Source of the DNA: an uncultured Clostridia bacterium
GTDB taxonomy: Bacteria; Bacillota; Clostridia; Christensenellales; Borkfalkiaceae
Assembly: GCA_944341895.1 (NCBI GenBank)
Contig: CALVMB010000007.1
Coordinates: forward strand, 1 to 46,670
Direction of reading: 5' to 3'
DNA length: 46,670 bases
Positions 38,117-46,670 of the stretch are shown piece by piece (the stretch's first letter is position 1; each line of letters begins with the position of its first letter). Under the pieces are notes generated by a model. It was not told the origin of the DNA and ran no database searches. It saw only the letters and a list, made by a program, of their open reading frames with translations. The translations under genes were made by a program, and so were the position numbers.

Positions 38117-40990
38117 ATGAAGCGAAAATGGAGCCTGCTCACGCTCTGCCTCACGCTGTTGATGGGTCTTTCGCTCTGCCTGTTTGCCGCCTGCGGCGAC
38201 GGCGAGAAAAACGTCATCACGGCTGCGCTGAGCAAAACGCAGGTCGAAGTCGGCGAAACGGTCACCGTGACCTATTCGGCGACGGAAGGGGAAGTTTCCG
38301 TCACTTATAAAAAGGACGGCGGCGAGGCGGTCACCTTTACGGGTACGACGTTCACGCCCAGTGCGGCGGGCACCTATGTGTTCACGTTCACGGCGGAGGG
38401 CGCGGAAGACGTCAGCAAGACGCTGAACGTCACCGAAAAGACGGTCACGCCCGCGACGCCCGTCATCACGGCGAGCGCGGACAAGTCCGAGATCTTTGTC
38501 GGCGAATCGGTCACGTTCACCTATTCGGCGACCGAAAATGCGGCAGTCACCGTCACATACACCAAAAACGACGCGGCGGCGAGCGGTCTGACCGTCACGA
38601 GCGGCACGCCCGTCACCATTTCCGAGGCGGGCGCCTATGTGTTCACGTTTGCCGCGGAAGGCGCCGAAAGCAAGACGGTTTCCGTCACCGTCAAAACGCG
38701 CCCCGTCATCAGCCTGACGGTGGACGACGCTTCTATGACGAGCGGTACTACCGTTCCCGTCTGCGTCGGAACGACAGTCGATTATGAGGCGAGCGTTACC
38801 GAAGGCGCGGTGCTCAGCGCATCGTATAAGATCGGGGACGCGGAACCTGACGCGCTGACGTCGCTTTCCGATGAATTCACGTTCGCTACCGTCGGCACCT
38901 ATGTGTTTACGTTGACGGCGGACGGCGCGGACACCTTCACGCTGACGGTCACCGTCGCGGCGCATACGTACGGCAATATTACGTACACCGAAGCGGAATA
39001 TAAAACGGCGGGCAGCACGGATACGATCGGCTGTTCGAATCATTACGGCTGCGGAACGAGCATCACCGTCACGCTTCCCGAATTGACGGCTTCGGATACA
39101 TGGACGGAATCGAATGTTGTTCCCGCCACTTGCACGGCGGCAGGCTCCAAGACGATGACCTGCACGGTCACGGCGAGCGGCGGCGCGACGCAGGTCACCA
39201 TCACCGTCACGGGCGTGGAGATCCCTAAGATCGATCATACCTTGGTCAAGACGGAGGCAAAAACGGTAACCTGCACGGAAGCGGGCTGGAACGAGTACTG
39301 GACCTGTTCTGCCTGCGACGAGATCTTCAAGGTGAACAGCCAGGATGCAGGAACGGGCAAAACGGATGTGACGCAGGTCGACAGCATTTATATTTCCGCA
39401 CCCGGCCACGATTACGACGAAGCACAAATCGATGCTGCAAGCGGAGATATTTATAAACAATGCAAAACAAGCGGTTGTGGACATAAAGAAACACTTGCTG
39501 AATTGCAGTCGCTCAATGTAATTCTTGCTAATGAAAACAAAGTGTTTATTGTCGGAGCCGATGCAATCAACGCTAATGATTTTGAAATTTCATATACCTA
39601 TTCCGTAGATGTTTCGGAATATGAAGCGTTGGTTAACGCTGCAATTACGAACAATATTTCGGAATTGACAACGACGAATGTAGGCGTTGTGACAGTGACA
39701 TTTTATTTGTGCGATTTGAGTTCGTCTGTCGATGTCATGTTGTATGCAAGCGAACTCGGCGGCGTAGGTGTTTTAAGTTCCAAAGACGGCGCGGTGACTT
39801 CTGCACTTTCTGTCGGATATGAAACAGGAAAATTTGCCGAAGCAACGAAGAAAGGCATAGCCGTTTCGTTCTGGCTGGCAGAAGCGGATAAATCAAGCAA
39901 TGAGTGGACGGCTATCATGTTGCAAGGGCTTTCTGCAACTGATGAAAACAACCTGAAACTTACAATGTGCGCTATCGATCCGTGGTCCTATCAAGGTGCC
40001 GATGATACAAGCAATTGGGGAGCAAATTTGGTTCCTGCAAAAGGTTCGGTAGGCCTTCAAAACGGAGCAGGTTGGAATGCGTTTTTGATTGCAAATCCTG
40101 TGTTCGTGACTGTTTCGATTGCGACGGATGGGACGATTTGCTTCTATCGAAACGGTGTTTTGGTCGTTAAGTATGTTGCGGCAGATCAGATCGGAACACA
40201 TACAGTACAAAACTTTGTCGATATCATGCTCAGCACGGCATCTGAAAGCGGTTTGCTCTTTGCTTATGGGTTGAGGACCGAAGACTTGTACATGACTAAC
40301 GCGGTGACTGCTGAACAGGCTGTCGCGATTTTGGAAGCATATAAAGATTCGGATGCATATGTTTATAAAAATAAAACGCTTGATACGTCGGCGCTTTTGG
40401 CGGGGCTGGACGCTGTGAGTGTTTATGATGCAGTCGATGCGACGTTTGACGGTGCAAATGCGTATGTTGCGGATGCATATTCGGGTGTAAGCGAGACCGG
40501 TATGTCTGTTTCCTTTAATCTTACCTCGACGGTATCGGATCATTGGGCGGCCGTTGCAATCGGTACAATTTGGGAAATTGATGTCACCTTAGCTTGTTTG
40601 GATGCTTATGCGAACACTTCAGGTTCGATTCCGAGTTCCAATGCGACGCCTTCGCCGGTTGAGCTGGCTGAATATTTCAAGGGAAATTCCGGTTGGGTGA
40701 CGGTTACGCTTACAACAAGCGGTGACATTATTTTCTATTGCAACGGCACTCAGGCAGCTATTATTCAAGGAACCACTCCTGTGTGGGATTTCACGCTTGC
40801 AGACGGAGCAGGGGCATCATCCCCGAACTGCACGGTTGCGCATGTTGTTGAGGAGATCTTGAATTGCGTTAAGACATTTGGTTGCGACTTGTTGGAAGGT
40901 GTATCCGGTGAAACCTTGCTTGTGACGAGTGCACTCGATGCAGCGGCTGTTTCGACTCTGTATACGAATTACAGCAGTATGCAGGCATAA
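38117..40990 (+). CDS. Large mosaic cell-surface lipoprotein with Ig-like repeats (957 aa)
   Basis: A lipoprotein signal ends at LFAAC with lipid on Cys26. Three Ig-like beta domains follow (about 30-110, 112-198, 200-290; each ends T-Y-V-F-T-x-T/A-A-x-G-A-E/D), then Cys-rich segments of the type P-A-T-C-T-A-A-G-x(5)-C and T-C-T-E-A-G-x(5)-C-x-x-C (about 330-425). The C-terminal half has two LamG-like modules (around 575-750 and 790-925; compare DGTICFYRNGVLVVKY with GDIIFYCNGTQAAI). The DNA switches from GC-rich to clearly more AT-rich near 39400, so the two halves have different histories. AGGAGG supports ATG 38117. Role probably surface binding, ligand unknown. Confidence 0.88.
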   Translation: MKRKWSLLTLCLTLLMGLSLCLFAACGDGEKNVITAALSKTQVEVGETVTVTYSATEGEVSVTYKKDGGEAVTFTGTTFTPSAAGTYVFTFTAEGAEDVSKTLNVTEKTVTPATPVITASADKSEIFVGESVTFTYSATENAAVTVTYTKNDAAASGLTVTSGTPVTISEAGAYVFTFAAEGAESKTVSVTVKTRPVISLTVDDASMTSGTTVPVCVGTTVDYEASVTEGAVLSASYKIGDAEPDALTSLSDEFTFATVGTYVFTLTADGADTFTLTVTVAAHTYGNITYTEAEYKTAGSTDTIGCSNHYGCGTSITVTLPELTASDTWTESNVVPATCTAAGSKTMTCTVTASGGATQVTITVTGVEIPKIDHTLVKTEAKTVTCTEAGWNEYWTCSACDEIFKVNSQDAGTGKTDVTQVDSIYISAPGHDYDEAQIDAASGDIYKQCKTSGCGHKETLAELQSLNVILANENKVFIVGADAINANDFEISYTYSVDVSEYEALVNAAITNNISELTTTNVGVVTVTFYLCDLSSSVDVMLYASELGGVGVLSSKDGAVTSALSVGYETGKFAEATKKGIAVSFWLAEADKSSNEWTAIMLQGLSATDENNLKLTMCAIDPWSYQGADDTSNWGANLVPAKGSVGLQNGAGWNAFLIANPVFVTVSIATDGTICFYRNGVLVVKYVAADQIGTHTVQNFVDIMLSTASESGLLFAYGLRTEDLYMTNAVTAEQAVAILEAYKDSDAYVYKNKTLDTSALLAGLDAVSVYDAVDATFDGANAYVADAYSGVSETGMSVSFNLTSTVSDHWAAVAIGTIWEIDVTLACLDAYANTSGSIPSSNATPSPVELAEYFKGNSGWVTVTLTTSGDIIFYCNGTQAAIIQGTTPVWDFTLADGAGASSPNCTVAHVVEEILNCVKTFGCDLLEGVSGETLLVTSALDAAAVSTLYTNYSSMQA

Positions 40991-41015
40991 GTCAGAATAA
41001 ACGCAGTACAAAAAT

Positions 41016-41043
41016 AAAGCGCGGGCGTTTGCCCGCGCTTTTA
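41016..41043 (+). terminator. Intrinsic terminator of the lipoprotein gene
   Basis: AAAGCGCGGGC (41016-41026) and GCCCGCGCTTT (41031-41041) pair around GTTT and are followed by TAC. Confidence 0.9.
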
Positions 41044-41072
41044 CTTTCAAAAAACGCCTTGATAAAAACCAT

Positions 41073-41099
41073 GCGCCCGCACCGAAACGGTGCGGGCGC
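41073..41099 (-). terminator. Hairpin at the end of pcrA transcript
   Basis: GCGCCCGCACCG (41073-41084) and CGGTGCGGGCGC (41088-41099) are perfect arms around AAA. On the minus strand it is followed after a few bases by TTTTT, so it can terminate pcrA. The 41100-41196 spacer holds no gene. Confidence 0.7.
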
Positions 41100-41196
41100 A
41101 AATGTTGCGTCGGTTTGTCGATTCCGCGCGGAACGCGCGGCGGCGTTGCGGCTTGTCAGGTGTATCGCGTTGCGGGCGTGCGGCGGCGTTGCGGCG

Positions 41197-43398
41197 TTAT
41201 TCCCCGTCCTTTTCGTCGCGCGGCGGATAATAGGGGATGAGGATGTCCGAGCGCACGGCGACGGAGCGCGTCTTTCCGCCCGCAAATTCCACCGTGTACG
41301 CGCCGTTTTCCACCGCCAGCACCGTCCCAGCGCCCAGCAGGGGGTGCCGCACCCGATCGCCCGCCGCAAAGGTCTGTGTGCGTTCCTCTTCGAGGGTGCA
41401 ACAGCCCATCGCGCATTCCGTCTCGCGGATGTAGCGGCGCGACTTCTGCTCAAATTCCTTGGAACGGTACCCCTGCGCGTCCAAAAGTCCGCTGTCAATG
41501 TTGAACAGAAAGCGCGAGGAATACAGTTCGCCGCGCGCCTGCGCGTCGAACCCTTCCGCGTCCGAGAGAAACAACTCGTTTTCGGCGCGCGTCAGCGCGA
41601 CGTATGCCACGCGCCGCTCTTCCTCCATGTCCTCTTTGGAACGGATCTTGCGGGAGGGGAACATGCCCTCGTTCAGACAGCACACGAACACGCACGGAAA
41701 TTCCAGCCCCTTGGCGGTGTGCACGGTCATCAGTTTCACGAGGTCGTCCGCGTCCTGCTCGTCGGCGGCGGAAAGCAGGGAAATGCCGTTGAGATAGGTC
41801 TCCGCGTCCGTTTCTTCCCCCGCCGAATCCACGTACTCGCGCACCGAGCCTTTGAGTTCGTTCAGGTTGTCCAGCCGTTCCTGGTTTCCGCACAGCATCA
41901 GGTAGGGGGTGTAGCCGCTCGTCTGCAAGATGTGGTCGAGGGTGTCCGCAATGTCGTGTTCGGCGGCGTAGCGCTTCGCTTCGTCCAGCACCTCTAAAAA
42001 TGCCGCCGCTTTGGAGGAGGAGAACAGCGCGTCGCCCGCATTGGCGCGCAGGGCGTCCAACAGCGTGCCGCCGTGCAGGGCGGCATAGCCGCGCAGGCGT
42101 TCCAGCCGCGTCTTGCCGATGCCGCGCGCGGGCACGTTCACCACCCGCAAAAAGGAGAGGTCGTCCGCGAACACCAAAAGGCGCAGGTAGGCGAGCGCGT
42201 CCTTGATCTCCTTGCGCCGATAGAACGCCGTCGCGCCGTACACGGTGTAGGGCAGGTTCTGCCGCACGAGCGCCTCTTCGATGGGGCGGGACATGTAATT
42301 GCCGCGGTACAGCACGGCGATATCCGCCAGCGGCGTGCCGTTCTCGTGCATGCCGCGGATGGCGGCGGCGATCCACTCGCTCTCTTCCTTGCGCGAACGC
42401 GCGTGAAAGTAGCACGGCTTGTTCCCGCTCGGCCGCACCGCGCGCAGGCGCTTGGGGAGCCTCTGCACGTTGTGCGCGATCAGGCTGTTGCTCGCGCCCA
42501 AAATTTCGGGCGTGGAACGGTAATTGGTATCGAGAACGACGGTCTGCGTGTTCGGAAAATTCTTGTCAAAATTCAAAAAAAACCGCACGTCCGCGCCCCG
42601 CCACGAGTAGATAGTCTGATCGGGATCGCCGACGATGAACAGGTTTTTGTGCTTTTCCGAAAGCACTTTCGCCAGTTTGTACTCGTCGCCCGCCACGTCC
42701 TGGAACTCGTCGATCTGGATGTATTCAAAGTGGTTCTGCCACTTTTCGCGCAGGGCGGCGTCGTTGTCCAAAAGATACAGCACGAACTGGATAAGGTCGT
42801 TGAAATCGAGGTAAAAGTTCTTTCGCTGGCGGAGCAGATACTCGCGCATGATAAAATCCATGCTCCCGTGTTCATCGGCGCGGGGCAGGCAGGGCGCCTG
42901 CACGGCACGGTGCGGGTCGGTCAGAAAGGGCACGTACGGCGCGCGCGCCTTGTACACTTCGAGGGCGTCCAGCACCTTTTTGAAGGAGAAATCGCGCAGC
43001 GTCAGCCCGTGCTCGTCGTAGATCGACTGCAGGATGCTCTTCTGGTCCTCCTCGTCCAGCACCATGAAGTTGGCAGGGTAGGAAAGTTTTCCGATGTCCT
43101 GTTTGAGGATCTTATGGCAGGCGCTGTGAAAGGTCAGGATCCAGCCGCCGTCCTCGTCCGGCATATAGGTGCGGATGCGCTTGCGCATCTCCCACGCCGC
43201 CTTGTTCGTAAAGGTCACGGAAAGGATATGCTCGGGCGGCACGCCCAGCATTTTGGCGATGTATACGTAGCGGAGCGTCAGCACGCGCGTCTTTCCGCTG
43301 CCCGCGCCTGCCGCCACGCGCACATATCCTTCGGTCGATCGCACCGCTTCCCGCTGGCGTTCGTTCAGCCCGTCGAGCAGGCGTTCCGCACTTTCCAT
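41197..43398 (-). CDS. pcrA: UvrD/PcrA-type ATP-dependent DNA helicase (733 aa)
   Basis: This superfamily 1A 3'-5' helicase acts in repair and plasmid rolling-circle replication. Motifs: Q-motif L-N-x-R-Q-R-E-A-V (12-20), Walker A A-G-A-G-S-G-K-T (31-38), D-E-F-Q-D (motif II, about 216-220), G-D-P-D-Q-T-I-Y-S-W-R-G-A (motif III), V-H-x-A-K-G-L-E-F (motif V) and the VALTRAE block (motif VI). The start at 43398 is chosen because AAGGAGG is five bases upstream; ATG 43419 has none. A LexA/DinR box and a sigma-A promoter precede it, so SOS control is likely. Confidence 0.95.
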   Translation of the reverse strand: MESAERLLDGLNERQREAVRSTEGYVRVAAGAGSGKTRVLTLRYVYIAKMLGVPPEHILSVTFTNKAAWEMRKRIRTYMPDEDGGWILTFHSACHKILKQDIGKLSYPANFMVLDEEDQKSILQSIYDEHGLTLRDFSFKKVLDALEVYKARAPYVPFLTDPHRAVQAPCLPRADEHGSMDFIMREYLLRQRKNFYLDFNDLIQFVLYLLDNDAALREKWQNHFEYIQIDEFQDVAGDEYKLAKVLSEKHKNLFIVGDPDQTIYSWRGADVRFFLNFDKNFPNTQTVVLDTNYRSTPEILGASNSLIAHNVQRLPKRLRAVRPSGNKPCYFHARSRKEESEWIAAAIRGMHENGTPLADIAVLYRGNYMSRPIEEALVRQNLPYTVYGATAFYRRKEIKDALAYLRLLVFADDLSFLRVVNVPARGIGKTRLERLRGYAALHGGTLLDALRANAGDALFSSSKAAAFLEVLDEAKRYAAEHDIADTLDHILQTSGYTPYLMLCGNQERLDNLNELKGSVREYVDSAGEETDAETYLNGISLLSAADEQDADDLVKLMTVHTAKGLEFPCVFVCCLNEGMFPSRKIRSKEDMEEERRVAYVALTRAENELFLSDAEGFDAQARGELYSSRFLFNIDSGLLDAQGYRSKEFEQKSRRYIRETECAMGCCTLEEERTQTFAAGDRVRHPLLGAGTVLAVENGAYTVEFAGGKTRSVAVRSDILIPYYPPRDEKDGE

Positions 43399-43413
43399 GG
43401 CGTCCTCCTTTTT

Positions 43414-43425
43414 GAACATTTGTTC
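43414..43425. promoter_or_regulatory. LexA/DinR box (GAACATTTGTTC)
   Basis: GAAC-N4-GTTC matches the Gram-positive SOS operator core (CGAAC-N4-GTTYC). It lies between the -10 and the start codon of pcrA, where repressor would block transcription. Confidence 0.8.
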
Positions 43426-43439
43426 GGAAACATATTCCT

Positions 43440-43468
43440 ATTATACACGCCCGCGCGCCGAATTGCAA
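43440..43468 (-). promoter_or_regulatory. Promoter of pcrA
   Basis: On the minus strand TTGCAA (43463-43468), 17 bp, TATAAT (43440-43445). Confidence 0.85.
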
Positions 43469-43501
43469 GGGGTTGCGCAGAAATTTTGCCTCCCGCAAAC
43501 A

Positions 43502-43537
43502 AAAAAACGGATATGCCCGAAAGCATATCCGTTTTTT
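43502..43537 (-). terminator. Intrinsic terminator of the PFOR gene
   Basis: AAAAAACGGATATGC (43502-43516) and GCATATCCGTTTTTT (43523-43537) are perfect 15-bp arms; T-runs are present on both strands. Confidence 0.93.
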
Positions 43538-43556
43538 GCCGTTTACATTGCCCGCA

Positions 43557-46500
43557 TTATTCTTTGTTTGCGAGTTTCTTGTACCCTTCGTAGCGAGCCA
43601 TGCTCTCTTCTTCGTTTTCCTTGAAGAGTTTTTCCGCCGCTTCGGGCTGGGTCTTTTTGAGCGAGGAGTAACGGGTCTCGCCGAGGATGAATTCCTGGTA
43701 GCCGCCCGCGGGCTCCTTGCTGTCCAGCGTGAAGGGATTCTTGCCCTCGTCCTTGAGGTCGGGGTTGTAGCGGTACAACTGCCAGTAGCCGCAATCCACC
43801 GCGCGTTTCTCTTCGTCCTGGCTCTTGCTCATGTTGATGCCGTGGTTGATGCAGGGCGCGTACGCGATGATCAGCGAAGGCCCGTGGTATTTTTCCGCCT
43901 CGATGATCGCGTTGAGGAACTGCTGTTTGTTGGAGCCCATCGCCACCTGTGCGACGTACACATAGCCGTAGCTCATCGCCATCATGCCGAGGTCCTTCTT
44001 CTTGACGCGTTTGCCCGAAGAAGCGAACTTCGCCACCGAACCGGTCGGGGTGGACTTGGAAGCCTGGCCGCCCGTGTTGGAATACACCTCGGTGTCGAGC
44101 ACGAGCACGTTCACGTCCTCGCCCGAAGCGAGCACGTGGTCCAGCCCGCCGTAGCCGATGTCGTACGCCCAGCCGTCGCCGCCGAAGATCCATACGGATT
44201 TCTTGACGAGGCAATCCTTGGCTTTGAGGATCTCTTTGCAAAGCGCGTCGCAGTCGCAGCCGCAGTCTTTGCAGCCTTCGCAAGCCTTGACGAGCGCTTC
44301 CGCGGCGGCTTTGCTCGCTTCCGCATCGTCCTTGCCGGCGAGCCATGCTTCGCAGGCGGCTTTACCTTCGGCAAAGTCTGCCCACTTTTCAGCGAGCGCG
44401 GCAACTTCGGACGCCAGTTTGTTGCGGCGTGCGGAGTACGCGAGGTTGATGCCGTAGCCGAATTCGGCGTTGTCCTCGAACAGGCTGTTCGCCCATGCGG
44501 GGCCGTGGCCGTCTTTGTTCACGGTGTAGGGGCAGGTCGGGGAAGAACCGCCGTAAATGGAGGAGCAGCCCGTCGCGTTGGCGATGACCATGCGGTCACC
44601 GAACATCTGCGTGACGACCTTGACATACGGCGTCTCGCCGCAGCCCGCGCACGCGCCCGAGAACTCGAACAGCGGCTGGTTGAATTGGCTGCCTTTGACC
44701 GAGGAACGTTTGATGGAGGAGGTGTCCGCCTGTTTGACTTCCTGCGAGAACTCCCAGTTCTTGCTGTCGGCGTCGGCTACTTCTTCCAGCGGGACCATGA
44801 CCAGCGCCTTGTTGCCCTTCATGCCCGGGCAGACGTTTGCGCAGACGCCGCAGCCCATGCAGTCCAAAGGAGAAACCTGCATGCGGAACTGCGTGCCTTT
44901 GAGGCCGGTCGTGGGCTTCGTAACGAAGGTTTCGGGTTTTTCGGTCGCATCGTCGATGACGACGGGGCGGATGCACGCGTGCGGGCAGACGAAGGAGCAC
45001 TGGTTGCACTGGATGCAGTTTTCGCTGACCCACTTCGGCACCTTGACCGCGACGCCGCGTTTTTCGAATTTGGTCGTACCCACGGGCACGGAACCGTCTG
45101 CATTGAACGCGGAGGAGGGGAGTTTGTCGCCTTCGAGCACGAGGATGGGATGCACGACTTCCTTGAAGTATTTGTCATCCGCAACGGCCGCCATCGGCGC
45201 GCCTTCCGTCGCGTTCGCCCACGAGGCGGGCACCGCAACTTCGACCAGCCCGCTCTTGGCGGAATCGATCGCCGCATAGTTCATGTTGACGACCGCCTCG
45301 CCCTTGCGCGAGAACTTCTTGTACACCGCTTTCTTCATGAAGTCGGCGGCCTGCTCGTACGGCATGATGGAGTCGTTGATGTAGAAGAACGCAGACTGCA
45401 TGATGGTGCTCGTCTTGCCGTTCAGCCCGATCTCCTGCGCGATCTTGATCGCGTCGATGTTGTAGAATTTGAGATGCTTTTTGGCGATCTGCTGTTTGAC
45501 CTTCGCGGGCAGGTTCTTTTCCAGCTCCTCGATGGTGTTCCAGGGGGAGTTCAGCAGGAACTTGCCGCCGTCCTTGGCATCCGCGAGCATGTCATAGCGG
45601 GTGATGTAGGACGGGTTATGGCATGCGACGAAGTCCGCGCTGTCGATGAGATAGGAGGACTGGATGGGCGTCTTGCCGAAGCGGAGGTGCGAAACGGTGA
45701 TGCCGCCCGATTTCTTGGAATCGTAAAAGAAGTACGCCTGCGCATACATGTCGGTGTGGTCACCGATGATCTTGATGGAATCCTTGTTCGCGCCGACGGT
45801 GCCGTCCGAGCCGAGCCCGTAGAATTTGCACGAGATCGCGCCTTCGGGAGCCGCATCGTATTTTTCGGAGAAGTCGAGGGAGGTGTTGGTCAGATCGTCG
45901 TAGATACCGACGGTGAAGTGGTTCTTCGGCTCTTTCTGCTCGAGGTTCTTGTACACCGCGTAGCACATGGAGGGGTTGAACTCCTTGGAACCGAGGCCGT
46001 AACGGCCGCCGACCACTTTGATCTTGGAAACGCCTTTTTCGAAGAGCGCGGAGCACACGTCGAGGTACAGAGGTTCACCCAGCGAGCCGGGTTCCTTGGT
46101 ACGGTCGAGCACCGCGATCTTTTTGCAGGTCTTGGGCAGAGCCGCAACGAACGCGTCCGCGACGAACGGGCGGTACAGGCGGACTTTGACGAGGCCGACC
46201 TTGTGCCCTTCTTTGTTCATGCGGTTGATGGTCTCTTCCATCGCATCCGCGCCGCTGCCCATGATCACGACGACGTTTTCCGCGTCGGGCGCGCCGCAGT
46301 AATCGAAGAGGTGATAGTTCCTGCCCGTGAGCGCGGACACCTTGTCCATCATCTCCTGCACGATGGCGGGGGTGGCGAGGTAGTACTTGTTCGCCGTCTC
46401 GCGGTTCTGGAAGTAGGTGTCGCCGTTCTGGGCGGTGCCTTTCTGGATGGGGTGTTCGGGGTTCAGTGCGCGGCTCTTGAAGTCGTCGATGTCTTTCATG

Positions 46501-46670
46501 TCGACGAGCGCTTTCATCTCGTCGTAGTCGATGACGTCGATCTTGGAAACTTCGTGCGAGGTGCGGAAGCCGTCAAAGAAGTGCAGGAAAGGTACTTTGG
46601 CTTTGAGGGTGGACAGGTGCGCGACGAGCGCGAGGTCCATGACCTCCTGCACCGAACCGGAAGCGAGCAT
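43557..46670 (-). CDS. nifJ: Pyruvate:ferredoxin (flavodoxin) oxidoreductase, N-terminus missing (1037 aa visible)
   Basis: The enzyme oxidises pyruvate to acetyl-CoA and CO2, reducing ferredoxin; it is the central catabolic enzyme of anaerobic Clostridia. The visible part starts around residue 135-150 of the usual 1170-1190, so the true start is beyond the window; the Met at the edge is not the start. Two ferredoxin motifs, C-I-Q-C-N-Q-C-x3-C and C-M-G-C-G-V-C-x3-C, lie mid-protein; C-A-G-C-G-E-T holds the proximal cluster ligands; the TPP motif is G-G-D-G-W-A-Y-D-I-G-x-x-G-L-D-H. Between them is a cysteine-rich insert (44235-44285) with six Cys in fifteen residues. Terminator follows. Confidence 0.97.
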   Translation of the reverse strand: MLASGSVQEVMDLALVAHLSTLKAKVPFLHFFDGFRTSHEVSKIDVIDYDEMKALVDMKDIDDFKSRALNPEHPIQKGTAQNGDTYFQNRETANKYYLATPAIVQEMMDKVSALTGRNYHLFDYCGAPDAENVVVIMGSGADAMEETINRMNKEGHKVGLVKVRLYRPFVADAFVAALPKTCKKIAVLDRTKEPGSLGEPLYLDVCSALFEKGVSKIKVVGGRYGLGSKEFNPSMCYAVYKNLEQKEPKNHFTVGIYDDLTNTSLDFSEKYDAAPEGAISCKFYGLGSDGTVGANKDSIKIIGDHTDMYAQAYFFYDSKKSGGITVSHLRFGKTPIQSSYLIDSADFVACHNPSYITRYDMLADAKDGGKFLLNSPWNTIEELEKNLPAKVKQQIAKKHLKFYNIDAIKIAQEIGLNGKTSTIMQSAFFYINDSIMPYEQAADFMKKAVYKKFSRKGEAVVNMNYAAIDSAKSGLVEVAVPASWANATEGAPMAAVADDKYFKEVVHPILVLEGDKLPSSAFNADGSVPVGTTKFEKRGVAVKVPKWVSENCIQCNQCSFVCPHACIRPVVIDDATEKPETFVTKPTTGLKGTQFRMQVSPLDCMGCGVCANVCPGMKGNKALVMVPLEEVADADSKNWEFSQEVKQADTSSIKRSSVKGSQFNQPLFEFSGACAGCGETPYVKVVTQMFGDRMVIANATGCSSIYGGSSPTCPYTVNKDGHGPAWANSLFEDNAEFGYGINLAYSARRNKLASEVAALAEKWADFAEGKAACEAWLAGKDDAEASKAAAEALVKACEGCKDCGCDCDALCKEILKAKDCLVKKSVWIFGGDGWAYDIGYGGLDHVLASGEDVNVLVLDTEVYSNTGGQASKSTPTGSVAKFASSGKRVKKKDLGMMAMSYGYVYVAQVAMGSNKQQFLNAIIEAEKYHGPSLIIAYAPCINHGINMSKSQDEEKRAVDCGYWQLYRYNPDLKDEGKNPFTLDSKEPAGGYQEFILGETRYSSLKKTQPEAAEKLFKENEEESMARYEGYKKLANKE

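Overview
The window looks like a chromosomal segment of a spore-forming, anaerobic, fairly high-GC Clostridia (my guess is something near Christensenellales; this is inference from gene content, not a database match). Supporting signs: pro-sigma-K, a SpoVAC protein, an McsA-McsB-ClpC operon, long-form HPF, a DinR/LexA-type box, pyruvate:ferredoxin oxidoreductase, tRNA genes with encoded CCA, and consensus sigma-A promoters (TTGACA-17-TATAAT) in front of most operons. Most of the window is a GC-rich host backbone; three stretches (1-4060, 19460-22780 and the 3' half of the surface-protein gene, about 39400-40990) are clearly more AT-rich and look acquired.

Layout. 1-2776: remnant of a mobilizable element: end of an AraC-like gene, a candidate small RNA, an array of degenerate hairpin repeats, a pMV158-like oriT, a MobV relaxase whose usual start codon is ATA, and a small element protein; no integrase is seen. 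2777-4110: an AT-rich DUF2971-like gene between two 50-bp direct repeats, ending beside tRNA-Leu(UAG). 4397-9250: DUF378 protein, then a four-gene operon (ABC ATPase, FtsX-type permease, MarR-like and DtxR-like regulators). 9423-15099: sigK, then mcsA-mcsB-clpC and hpf (proteostasis and ribosome hibernation) without ctsR. 15307-19297: BrkB/YihY protein, DegV, then apbE-NusG-II-Gx transporter (extracytosolic flavinylation cassette). 19338-23343: tRNA-Ser(CGA), an AT-rich accessory island (PLD nuclease-like protein, structured spacer, winged-helix regulator, membrane protein, unknown protein), an att-like scar and tRNA-Ser(GCT).

23603-25262: pyrophosphatase, SGNH hydrolase, nicotinamidase-like hydrolase. 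25364-28778 (minus): alcohol dehydrogenase-like, cardiolipin synthase, HAD phosphatase operon. 29017-34953: rpmE, a DUF1385-PrmC fusion next to prfA (PrmC methylates RF1, so the pair is functional), an aspartate-type aminotransferase and a DRE-TIM condensing enzyme that may be a Re-citrate synthase. 35055-37876: P-loop protein, thrC, a solitary spoVAC with a forespore-type promoter. 38117-40990: a large mosaic lipoprotein. 41197-46670 (minus): pcrA with a LexA box, and the C-terminal nine tenths of pyruvate:ferredoxin oxidoreductase, cut by the window end.

The most unusual items are the hairpin-repeat/small-RNA/oriT region at 150-1300, the tRNA-Ser(GCT) att scar at 23055-23273, the AT-rich island between the two tRNA-Ser genes, and a recurrent class of adenine-depleted intergenic spacers. 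No CRISPR array, rRNA or intact transposase was found.
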